Assembly: GCF_012911845.1 (NCBI RefSeq) | Contig: NZ_JAAXCU010000041.1 | Location: forward strand, 62,001 to 126,000 | Direction: 5' to 3' | Length of the DNA: 64,000 nt | Origin: Bacillus sp. RO2 | GTDB taxonomy: Bacteria > Bacillota > Bacilli > Bacillales > Bacillaceae_I | Shown here: positions 17,609 to 24,710 of the stretch, one piece after another | Layout: each line of letters opens with the position of its first letter | Numbering within the stretch: position 1 is the stretch's first letter | The notes under the pieces: generated by a model | Database searches by the model: none | What the model was told of the DNA's origin: nothing | What the model saw: the letters and a program-made list of their open reading frames with translations, nothing else | Program-made: the position numbers and the translations under genes

Positions 17609-17634
17609 GAGAGAAGTGCGCCAACACCTCTCTC
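17609..17634. terminator. Hairpin after bioY, terminator-like on the minus strand
   Basis: GAGAGAAGTG pairs with CACCTCTCTC. The T run is on the minus strand (CTCTTTTTTAT), so it fits the end of the convergent HAAS/PadR operon and may also stop bioY transcripts. Confidence 0.6.
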
Positions 17635-17718
17635 CATGATTTATCTAAGTGTGAAAGCCATCTTTTTCTTTTACCAAAGCAGAAGGTGGTTTTCTTTTGC
17701 CCAATTTCCTCGTAATCA

Positions 17719-18381
17719 CTACCTCGCCACCATCTTCCTACGATCCGTCCCCGTAAAAGCAAGTCCTAACCATAAACCAACTCCAACCAAGAAGAAAATC
17801 ATAAAGGAGCTAATCGCAATATACATCTCTCCGGTTGCAAACCCTGTTGTAAAAGCAACAAATAAACTGAATGCGACCAACCCGACTGCTACTGCGTAAC
17901 AAATCGCGCGCACTTTGTTCATACCATACTTCTTACTCGTCTCTCTCGTTAAGGCACTATACGTAATGAGGGCAACCCCAAACACAACAAAAATAGCAGT
18001 CCCTGTCACAGCTTCCAATTGCAAATCCATAAAATACAACATGACAGATGTTATTACACCGAACAGAATAAGCAAAATTCCAGTGATCAACCCAGCCGCG
18101 GAGATACGCGCTGTCATGGAAGAGTACACCGCCTGCTTGGCTTTGTCCTGCCCAATTTCACGCATATCATCGACCAGTCCGCTAAGGTCGCCCATGGAAC
18201 TAGCTGCTTCCTTGAATGCGGCTGACTCATCCATTCCGTCCTTCTTGTAGTCCGCAATTTTTTCTTTTAGATTGGTTGCTAGCTCTTCTTTAAGATCAAA
18301 TAATTGCTGACTTTCCCCAACACCGGAGAAAAGTCCATCCACATACGCCTGAACTTTTTTATCCACACTACTTCTCATCAT
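17719..18381 (-). CDS. HAAS/permease-prefix membrane protein
   Basis: About 220 residues from the ATG at 18381 (GGAGG 8 bases upstream). Residues 1-80 are a helical prefix domain (DKKVQAYVDGLF, ELATNLKEKIADYKKDG, AFKEAASSMGDLSGLVDDM), typical of HAAS proteins. Four membrane segments follow. It overlaps the padR upstream by 14 bases, exactly as in the 1168-2497 pair, so the same two-gene arrangement occurs twice in this window. Function unknown; probably regulated by the PadR. Confidence 0.75.
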   Translation of the reverse strand: MMRSSVDKKVQAYVDGLFSGVGESQQLFDLKEELATNLKEKIADYKKDGMDESAAFKEAASSMGDLSGLVDDMREIGQDKAKQAVYSSMTARISAAGLITGILLILFGVITSVMLYFMDLQLEAVTGTAIFVVFGVALITYSALTRETSKKYGMNKVRAICYAVAVGLVAFSLFVAFTTGFATGEMYIAISSFMIFFLVGVGLWLGLAFTGTDRRKMVAR

Positions 18382-18721
18382 TCTCAATTCCTCCCTCTAT
18401 CAAGTAATTAAGTATCTCTTTAGCAAACTTCCATTCTTTCTTGTACTGATCGTAGCGTGCCGTACCATCTTCCGTTATCCGGTAATATTTCCGGCGGCCA
18501 CCCTGGGTTTCATCTCCCCAATAAGAAGCAATAGATCCTTCCTTTTCCAGGCGCCGAAAAGCTGTGTAAAGCGTTGCCTCTTTCAATTCATATTGATTTT
18601 TACTTAGTTCCATAATGGTCTTATAAATCTGATAACCATAACTATCCCCTTGCCGAAGCACATTCAGGATAATGGTATCTGTATGCCCGCGTATCAAATC
18701 AGTCGATATTTTAGTTTCCAC
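18368..18721 (-). CDS. PadR-family transcriptional regulator
   Basis: 117 residues from a GTG start. The winged helix includes HTDTIILNVLRQGDSYGYQI, the recognition element EATLYTAFRRLEKEGSI and the wing GGRRKYYRITEDG. A C-terminal dimer helix carries FAKEILNYLIEGG. It heads the operon with the HAAS protein. A weak ATTACT/AGTAAT palindrome upstream could be its operator. It belongs to the same subfamily size class as the PadR at 2144-2497, but its sequence is clearly different. Confidence 0.9.
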   Translation of the reverse strand: METKISTDLIRGHTDTIILNVLRQGDSYGYQIYKTIMELSKNQYELKEATLYTAFRRLEKEGSIASYWGDETQGGRRKYYRITEDGTARYDQYKKEWKFAKEILNYLIEGGIENDEK

Positions 18722-18754
18722 ATTTTCTCACCTCCTGGTTATAATTTACAACAT

Positions 18755-18777
18755 ATTACTGTGTGTGTCAAAGTAAT
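18755..18777. promoter_or_regulatory. Possible PadR operator
   Basis: ATTACT-N11-AGTAAT lies 33 bases upstream of the PadR start. The N11 spacing equals that of the operators at 2514-2560, but the half sites differ. Confidence 0.35.
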
Positions 18778-18872
18778 TTTTACAACAAAGTACTTGATAG
18801 CAAAAATCCATACAAGAAACTTTCGGGATTGCCTTTTTTAGTTCCCTCACAATGAAACTATTTATTTTTTTT

Positions 18873-18899
18873 CCAAACCCAAACAGTGGGTGCTTCGTC
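18873..18899 (+). promoter_or_regulatory. Possible ECF-type promoter
   Basis: CCAAAC and CGTC are 17 bases apart, 27 bases before the sigma ATG. It resembles an ECF promoter but has one extra spacer base. Confidence 0.4.
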
Positions 18900-18926
18900 T
18901 AAAATGGAGAAAGGAGGGTTGTCTAC

Positions 18927-19475
18927 ATGAACGAACTAGAACATAAGGCAGTTTCTAAAGTGTTTGTTGCAGATAAGGAACAACTTATCAATCAAATAAT
19001 GAATGAGAACGGGGACGCCGTACTCCATCTTGTTTTTACATATGTTAAGAACCAGACGATAGCAGAGGATTTAACGCAAGAGATTTTTATCAAGTGCTAT
19101 GAGAAGTTAGAGCAATTTAATCACCAGTCTTCCCTAAAGACTTGGCTCTACCGAATTGCCAGCAACCATTGCAAAGATTATCTAAGGAGTTGGCATTTTC
19201 GAAAGCTAATTCTCAATGAAAAACTATTGGACTATATACCTTCCAAAGCAAAAGATGTCGAGGTAGAGGTGATAGCCAAAAGCGAAGAAGAAAGCCTGAC
19301 CAATGCAGTAATGGGATTGCCTGTAAAATATCGTGAAGTGGTGGTCCTTCATTATTATGAGGAACTTCCTTTGGCTGAAATCAGCAAGATTACCTCGGTT
19401 AATGTTAATACGATAAAAACAAGACTTAAACGCGCAAAAGAGATATTAAAAGAACACTTGATTGAGGAGGTTTAA
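18927..19475 (+). CDS. ECF RNA polymerase sigma factor (third module)
   Basis: 182 residues. Region 2: TIAEDLTQEIFIKCYEKLEQF and TWLYRIASNHCKDYLRS. Region 4: LPVKYREVVVLHYYEELPLAEI and NVNTIKTRLKRAKEILKEHL. GGAGGG precedes the ATG. The next gene begins 3 bases after its stop. Instead of a classical anti-sigma, the operon continues with a PadR-like protein and an FtsW-like protein. The sigma is more distant from the other two sigma factors in this window than they are from each other. Confidence 0.9.
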   Translation: MNELEHKAVSKVFVADKEQLINQIMNENGDAVLHLVFTYVKNQTIAEDLTQEIFIKCYEKLEQFNHQSSLKTWLYRIASNHCKDYLRSWHFRKLILNEKLLDYIPSKAKDVEVEVIAKSEEESLTNAVMGLPVKYREVVVLHYYEELPLAEISKITSVNVNTIKTRLKRAKEILKEHLIEEV

Positions 19476-19478
19476 AGA

Positions 19479-19916
19479 ATGAACGATCCATTTCTAAATT
19501 TCAAAAAGTCTATGAAAAAGAATGTTTTCAAAGATCTCTCTTTTACAGAAGAACGAAAAGCTAGAGTGAACGAAGCGATACAGTCCAAGCATTCATCCTC
19601 TACGCTTCACTCATTTAACGAAAAAACCGTCCTTTCCATTTTGGAATCTCTACAACTAGAGGCCAAGCATGGATTTGATATTTCCACACAACTTTTCCAA
19701 AAAGAAGAACACAGCTTTTTACACAATGAAGGACAACTTTATACCCTTTTACATTTGTTAGAGAAAAAAGAAGTACTGACTTCTATGTGGAGAGAGGATA
19801 AGAAATATTATGCACTAACTGCAAAAGGTCGGAAGTACTTGGCAGCCACGTCTAAAAAAGGATATGTCAAACAACCGTTTCTATTAAAAGAGATACTAGA
19901 GGAGGCCTCCTTATGA
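19479..19916 (+). CDS. PadR-like winged-helix protein with anti-sigma-like N-terminus
   Basis: 145 residues. Residues 1-35 (DPFLNFKKSMKKNVFKDLSF) resemble the short charged N-terminus of some Bacillus ECF anti-sigma proteins. Residues 45-130 form a PadR-type winged helix: VLSILESLQLEAKHGFDIS, QLYTLLHLLEKKEVLTSMW, KKYYALTAKGRKYLA. No membrane segment. It sits between the sigma gene (3-base gap) and the FtsW-like gene (4-base overlap), where an anti-sigma is normally found, so it may bind the sigma factor directly. The anti-sigma role is inference. Confidence 0.6.
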   Translation: MNDPFLNFKKSMKKNVFKDLSFTEERKARVNEAIQSKHSSSTLHSFNEKTVLSILESLQLEAKHGFDISTQLFQKEEHSFLHNEGQLYTLLHLLEKKEVLTSMWREDKKYYALTAKGRKYLAATSKKGYVKQPFLLKEILEEASL

Positions 19917-21211
19917 GTTCGCCGATCTTTAATGAATTTTTAACAAAAGTAATCTCAAAAGTAAGATCCAAAGAAGCGCACAGCATGATTAGAAAAGAGC
20001 TCCACCATCACCTCCTAGAATTAAGCAAGTCCTTTGAGAATCGCGCAGATTCCTTAAAAGAAGCAGAGGAAAAGGCCGTTCAAGAAATGGGAAACCCTTT
20101 TACAATTGGAGAAAAATTAAATAAGCTTCATAAACCTAGAATGGACTGGATGCTCATTAGTCTATTTATTGTGATCGGTGCGATCAGCTTTCTCCCCTTA
20201 GTCGGGAATGCACCTGGCTCATTATTTTTGAAACAGCAGGCAATTTGGTACAGCCTGGGAACAATCGTCCTTATCGCATTTCTATTCTTTGATTATCGAA
20301 AACTGAGAAATTGGTGGTTGATTTTTTATAGTAGTGGCGTGCTCGTGCTCCTATACTTACCTGTATTCGGCCTTTCAGTAGGCGGAGTCAAGAGATGGAT
20401 CTCATTTGGCGGATTTACGGTGGATGCGGCTACCATTTCTATGCTTTTGTTTTTCCTTGCATGGTCTGGTATTTTCACTAAATCTGACATGTTTAACGGG
20501 TGGAAACAAGCAATAATGTTTGGTCTTTTCTGGATACCTTTCATCCTTTACATGATGCTTCCTGCCTTACCTTACAGTATTTTTTATTTTTTATGTGTAT
20601 TAATGATGTTCACTTTTTCCCATATACGGAAAAAGAGCAAGGTCATCATGATTGCAGCAAAACTGACTATGTGTGTATTTTTTATTGTGCCGATTTTATT
20701 CAGCTCTCGTGGTACACTTTTAAGTGAAAGATTATTTTCTTTTCTTTCCCCTGAACAATATTACAATGGACTGGGTTATATGTACATCTTAATCAAGGGA
20801 CTCCTTGCTGACGCAGGCTGGTTCGGAAACGGTCTAAATGGGAATAGTGCCATTCAATCCCTTCCGGACGCCCATACAGATTTCGCTTTCCCCTATCTTG
20901 TTTACTCACTCGGCTGGGCATTTGGAATAGCTCTTTGTATTTTACTGATTGTTTTTATATGGAAAATTTCACAAAATGCAAGCAAGACAAAGGATTATTA
21001 TGGAAGGATTTTAGTAGTTGGTGGAGCTACTTTAATCGCGGTCCCAGCCATATGGAATATTCTTATGGGGGTAGGTTTTGCACCAATAATAGGTGTATCT
21101 TTACCATTCATCAGTTATGGCGGAACCACACTGATTTTTCATTCCGCAATTTTAGGGATTATTTTAAGTGTTTACAGACGGAAAGATATAGTCGAACCAA
21201 GTGAGATTTAG
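19913..21211 (+). CDS. FtsW/RodA/SpoVE-family protein with N-terminal HAAS-like prefix
   Basis: 432 residues. Residues 1-75 are cytoplasmic and helical (MIRKELHHHLLELSKSF, EEKAVQEMGNPFTIGEKL), of the HAAS/permease-prefix type. Ten or so membrane segments follow, with SEDS-family marks: GVKRWISFGGFTVD, GLLADAGWFGNGLNG and the C-terminal FISYGGTTLIFHSAILGIIL. SEDS proteins polymerise glycan strands of peptidoglycan. Replacement of the usual short N-terminus by a prefix domain, and cotranscription with an ECF sigma, suggest a stress-induced glycosyltransferase. The catalytic Asp expected in extracellular loop 4 was not assigned. Confidence 0.8.
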   Translation: MSSPIFNEFLTKVISKVRSKEAHSMIRKELHHHLLELSKSFENRADSLKEAEEKAVQEMGNPFTIGEKLNKLHKPRMDWMLISLFIVIGAISFLPLVGNAPGSLFLKQQAIWYSLGTIVLIAFLFFDYRKLRNWWLIFYSSGVLVLLYLPVFGLSVGGVKRWISFGGFTVDAATISMLLFFLAWSGIFTKSDMFNGWKQAIMFGLFWIPFILYMMLPALPYSIFYFLCVLMMFTFSHIRKKSKVIMIAAKLTMCVFFIVPILFSSRGTLLSERLFSFLSPEQYYNGLGYMYILIKGLLADAGWFGNGLNGNSAIQSLPDAHTDFAFPYLVYSLGWAFGIALCILLIVFIWKISQNASKTKDYYGRILVVGGATLIAVPAIWNILMGVGFAPIIGVSLPFISYGGTTLIFHSAILGIILSVYRRKDIVEPSEI

Positions 21212-21221
21212 TTCTGAAATG

Positions 21222-21262
21222 AAAGGGAGGTTTCTACTGTGTAAAAGTAGAAACCTCCCTTT
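21222..21262 (+). terminator. Terminator of the third sigma operon
   Basis: A 16-bp perfect stem (AAAGGGAGGTTTCTAC and complement) with a 9-base loop is followed by TTTTATAATTT. Confidence 0.9.
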
Positions 21263-21410
21263 TATAATTTGACTCTGTTAAAGCATATGGTTGATTTATG
21301 CAGCAACCTAGCTGGTGATTGGAGCAAAAGGCGAAGACTCCTGAGGGAGCTAGCGCTAGGTGGAGACCCCGCAGGCATGTACTGACCCCTTAAAACTGGA
21401 CACATATTTT

Positions 21411-22214
21411 CTAAGCAGCTTGCTCAAATCTAGCTCGATAAGCTACTGGACTTTTACGTTTTAATCTTGATTTTATTCTCAGGTGGTTGTAGTAAAGGAT
21501 GTACTCTTCTAGCTCCTCCTTAAAATGGTCGATGCTATCAAATTCTTGTAAGTACAAAAATTCGGATTTCATGATTCCGAAAAAGTTCTCTATTACTGCA
21601 TTGTCATAACAGTTTCCTTTTCTAGACATACTTTGGGTAATATTATTTTGCTTTAAAGTCCTTTTGTATTTCGGCATTCTGTAATGCCACCCTTGGTCTG
21701 AGTGAAGGATAAGATTATCGTCTTCATTGAGTCGTTCTAATCCTTGTTTTAACATGTTTCCTACTAAATCAAAAGTGGGCCTTGATTGAATAGTGTACGT
21801 TATGATCTCGCCGTTAAACAAATCTAGTATAGGAGAAAGGTATAATTTCTCACCAAACAATTTAAACTCTGTCACGTCAGTGACCCATTTGTGATTCGGC
21901 CTGTCGGCCTTAAAATCACGGTCTAAGATGTTTGGCGCAGCTTTTCCTACTTCTCCTTTATAAGACTTGTACTTCTTCATCCTAACGATACATTGAAGGC
22001 CTAGTTCTCTCATAATACGGTACACTTTCTTTTTATTGATTATATAGCCTTTTTCCTGTAGGACATCAGTAATACGACGATAACCCAAACGGCCTTGATG
22101 CTTACGGTAAATGAACGCAATACGTCTTTTCCACTTACGATCAGGATCAGATTGTTCCCAGCTTTGAACAATGAAATAGTAGGTGCTTCTAGATATATTA
22201 GCTACCTTCGCCAA
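21411..22214 (-). CDS. IS3-family transposase OrfB (DDE integrase core)
   Basis: 267 residues from its first ATG; the frame continues upstream to about 22265 and joins OrfA by -1 frameshift. The N-terminal HTH_21 part is NISRSTYYFIVQSW and RRITDVLQEKGYIINKKKVYRIM. The rve core carries the DDE triad: WVTDVTEF, ILHSDQGWHYR and the Glu in NAVIENFFGIMKSE. All three acidic residues and the NCYDNA motif are intact, so the transposase looks functional. The C-terminus ends in the usual YNHLRIKSRLKRKSPVAYR. Confidence 0.92.
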   Translation of the reverse strand: MAKVANISRSTYYFIVQSWEQSDPDRKWKRRIAFIYRKHQGRLGYRRITDVLQEKGYIINKKKVYRIMRELGLQCIVRMKKYKSYKGEVGKAAPNILDRDFKADRPNHKWVTDVTEFKLFGEKLYLSPILDLFNGEIITYTIQSRPTFDLVGNMLKQGLERLNEDDNLILHSDQGWHYRMPKYKRTLKQNNITQSMSRKGNCYDNAVIENFFGIMKSEFLYLQEFDSIDHFKEELEEYILYYNHLRIKSRLKRKSPVAYRARFEQAA

Positions 22215-22249
22215 TTGATTTACAGGAAATGCATGCCTTAGTTCATATA

Positions 22250-22768
22250 TTACTTTCGCTTTAATTTCTTTGGTAACTTCTCTTCCTGAACTAAGGCTTT
22301 CAGCTTTTTTAAATACGCATTCTCCATACGAAGATATTCTAATTCTTTTTTCAACTCTTCCATGGAAGGGTTGGTAGCTTTGTCGTTATTGGATGTTTTA
22401 TTGTGTTTGGAAGTCATAGTAGATGGCCTCTTTTCTTTTAGATTAAAGGCGGCATCTCCACATGTCTCCCACTTACATTTCCACCTACGAACCATACAAG
22501 GATCTGGGATGTGGAAAATCGCCGACGCCTCTCGAATAGAATAATTCGATTCCTTAATAAATTGAATTACCCTCAGTTTAAAGGCTGGCGAATAGTTTGT
22601 ATAGGGAAACACAAATGCTTGGTCACCATGGTGCTTTACTAACATCACCCAATATCGGAGTACAGAATCGTCTACTCCAAGTTGTTTAGCTAATTCACGG
22701 TAACTATATAAATCATCCAAGTAACGTCTTGCGGCAAGGAGTTTTTCCTCCTTGGTGAATATAGTCAT
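22250..22768 (-). CDS. IS3-family transposase OrfA (helix-turn-helix)
   Basis: 172 residues with two helix-turn-helix units (about 5-50 and 60-110: YRELAKQLGVDDSVLRYWV, IREASAIFHIPDPCMVRRW). A leucine-zipper-like coil near the end (EELKKELEYLRMENAYLKKL) carries the dimer function. Near the stop the coding strand reads CCA AAG AAA; tRNA-Lys on AAG can slip to AAA, which opens the OrfB frame (GAA ATT AAA GCG). This A-AAG site is a typical IS3 frameshift signal and would make the OrfAB transposase. Confidence 0.9.
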   Translation of the reverse strand: MTIFTKEEKLLAARRYLDDLYSYRELAKQLGVDDSVLRYWVMLVKHHGDQAFVFPYTNYSPAFKLRVIQFIKESNYSIREASAIFHIPDPCMVRRWKCKWETCGDAAFNLKEKRPSTMTSKHNKTSNNDKATNPSMEELKKELEYLRMENAYLKKLKALVQEEKLPKKLKRK

Positions 22769-22904
22769 TTGGACTACACCTCCTATTGTTAGATGGTGTG
22801 TCCAACAATAGGGGTGCAGAGTAGCATAGCCGAGGAGGCTCCAGCAGTGCCCCTAGGAAAGCGAAGCCATTTGCGGAAATCACCAGCGGTGTTTAACACA
22901 CCCT

Positions 22905-24710
22905 TTACTTAAACAACTCTTTCAACAAAGTCCAGAATCCCTTCTTCTTCTCCGCCTCCGCTTCCTTTGTTTTCTTCTCTTCCATCTTAATTGCTTCCGT
23001 TTTAATGACAAACTGAACGGAAGTAACTTTCTCATTTTCTTCCGATACAAACGACACCGGTTTGAAATCCGACTTATCGTATTCTTGAATCATCTTGTCG
23101 ATCTCGGCTTGCATTTTGGCAGGAAGGTCTTTCGTTTCGGAATACAATTCCTCTGTTCCCTCAGCTAACTCATTCACTCCTGATGAAAGTTCACTCGTAC
23201 CATCCGTCAAGCCAATCAAACCTGTGTGAAGTTGTGAATAGGATGTGGATAGCTCTCCAACACCATTTGTATAATTTACTAGCCCGGAGTGGAACTGATT
23301 ATAGTTGGCTGCTAATGTTTCCATGCCTTTTGTCAGTTCTGCCAACCCGCTCAAATCTGTTTCCTCTAGTGAAGCCGATAGCTCATCCGCAATCGTCGTC
23401 AACGTGCCGCTTATTCCTCTTACCGCTCCGTCAACCTGGGTTAGGGATGGTTCCACTGCAGCAAAAGCTTCTCGCACCTGTGCATAAGTTCCTTTAACCT
23501 TTTGGGCAGCGGCATAGTTGGCTGCCAACTTATCCACAACGGCAGGGTCTGCTCCGCTCTCATATAACCCGGCAATTTCTTCTTCGGATAGGTCCCCAGC
23601 AGGAATTTCTGTAATCGCACCATCTAGTGCGGCGTATGCCCCCGCGTAGTTCTCCTGTAGCTTAACAAGACCATCCGCCGTTTCATTCAAGCCTTTTGCA
23701 AGCTCACGCAATCCAGCCGGCAATTCGGTCAAACTGCTCAGATCCACGTCGGCCGCACCAGCAGAAAGCTCACGGTTAATTGTTCCTAATGCTTCTTTTA
23801 TAGAGTTCGATGCCCCAACCAACTCAGATGACGATCCACTCAGCTGATTGATGCCATTTTTATATTGTGCAGAGCCATCACGAAGTTTTGCGGCGCCGTT
23901 GTTCAACTCAAAAACCCCGTCTTGCAGCTGGCCAACCCCATCATTCAACTGACCGATGGCATCAGACAGCTCTGCCATATCACCGGTCATCCCTTCCGTT
24001 CCGGTTGTATCAATCGGAAGGCTGGATGGGACTGCGGCAATCTCGACGCCATTAAATTCAAAGTTTTCCGCATCCGCTTCCACACGAAGCTGTTCTTCCT
24101 TTCCAGGCATCACCGTAAACGTGATTTGTTTATTTTTCCCGACATTCGCCTGCATGCCACCAGAGGATGTTTCGATATTCTGATACGTATTGGGCAGCGT
24201 CAGGGATACTTGCAGCAAGTAGTTTTCATAAAAGGCAGGTGCAACGTTTTTGTTCGCCGCTGTCTCAACTTGTATTTCCACATGACCACTTTTCCCCGCA
24301 AGCTTTGCAGGCTCCACTTTACGTCCATCTAAAAGATAAGTAACCGTCACATCCCAAGGCAGTTCAGTTCCTTCTTCCAAGTCCCCTTGGTAGTAGAACT
24401 TCCCTTCCTGTTCCACATCGGCCACCACACGCTCGCCTTCTTGCTCAAGCTCTGTCATGTCCGTCAGGTTTTTCACTGTTTTATATTCACCAAAATCGAG
24501 GATTTCCCCAGCCTTCGCAACATCAAGGGTATTCACGACATAGATTGGTCCAAGATCTCCGTTTGCTTTAAGCGTGGCATACACCACTTCTTCCTTAGTC
24601 CGGACATTTCGTTGTTCCTCAGCGTAAACACCACTCGCATTGCCAAGAAATGAAGGCAAGAAAATCATTCCGGCAAGTGTAACATAAAGTAGTTTTTTCT
24701 TTCTCATCAT
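22905..24710 (-). CDS. Secreted heptad-repeat protein paired with MMPL transporter (YhgE-like region)
   Basis: About 601 residues. A signal peptide (KKKLLYVTLAGMIFLPSFL, ending about GVYA-EE) is followed by a beta-rich domain of about 190 residues. From 245 to 530 there is a long series of xxxLxxG heptads (QLNDGVGQLQDGVFELNNG type), which form coiled helices in YhgE/Pip-like and related proteins. The tail is Lys/Glu rich, ending KKGFWTLLKELFK, possibly a membrane-contact helix. It overlaps the MMPL stop codon, so the two proteins are made together; the role is probably that of an envelope-spanning partner of the transporter. Confidence 0.75.
   Translation of the reverse strand: MMRKKKLLYVTLAGMIFLPSFLGNASGVYAEEQRNVRTKEEVVYATLKANGDLGPIYVVNTLDVAKAGEILDFGEYKTVKNLTDMTELEQEGERVVADVEQEGKFYYQGDLEEGTELPWDVTVTYLLDGRKVEPAKLAGKSGHVEIQVETAANKNVAPAFYENYLLQVSLTLPNTYQNIETSSGGMQANVGKNKQITFTVMPGKEEQLRVEADAENFEFNGVEIAAVPSSLPIDTTGTEGMTGDMAELSDAIGQLNDGVGQLQDGVFELNNGAAKLRDGSAQYKNGINQLSGSSSELVGASNSIKEALGTINRELSAGAADVDLSSLTELPAGLRELAKGLNETADGLVKLQENYAGAYAALDGAITEIPAGDLSEEEIAGLYESGADPAVVDKLAANYAAAQKVKGTYAQVREAFAAVEPSLTQVDGAVRGISGTLTTIADELSASLEETDLSGLAELTKGMETLAANYNQFHSGLVNYTNGVGELSTSYSQLHTGLIGLTDGTSELSSGVNELAEGTEELYSETKDLPAKMQAEIDKMIQEYDKSDFKPVSFVSEENEKVTSVQFVIKTEAIKMEEKKTKEAEAEKKKGFWTLLKELFK

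Larger units (their letters stand above)
21379..22823 (-). mobile_element. IS3-family (IS150-group) insertion sequence
   Basis: About 1.45 kb with two overlapping-frame transposase genes. The terminal inverted repeats share TACT...ACCCC...TGGACACA (left end about 21379-21404; right end about 22797-22823, inverted). GCAT flanks both ends (21375-21378 and 22824-22827), a probable 4-bp target duplication. The element interrupts a dispersed palindrome. Exact ends could be off by one or two bases. Confidence 0.85.
21311..22887. repeat. Dispersed Bacillus palindromic element split by an IS
   Basis: The outer arms GCTGGTGATT (21311-21320) and AATCACCAGC (22878-22887) are perfect complements. Between each arm and the IS are halves typical of a repeat I know from many Bacillus genomes (GGCGAAGACTCCTG, GGAGACCCCGCAGG on the left; CGAGGAGGCTCCAGCAG, GGAAAGCGAAGCC on the right). 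Joining the halves without the IS gives an uninterrupted element of about 130 bp. Confidence 0.75.
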
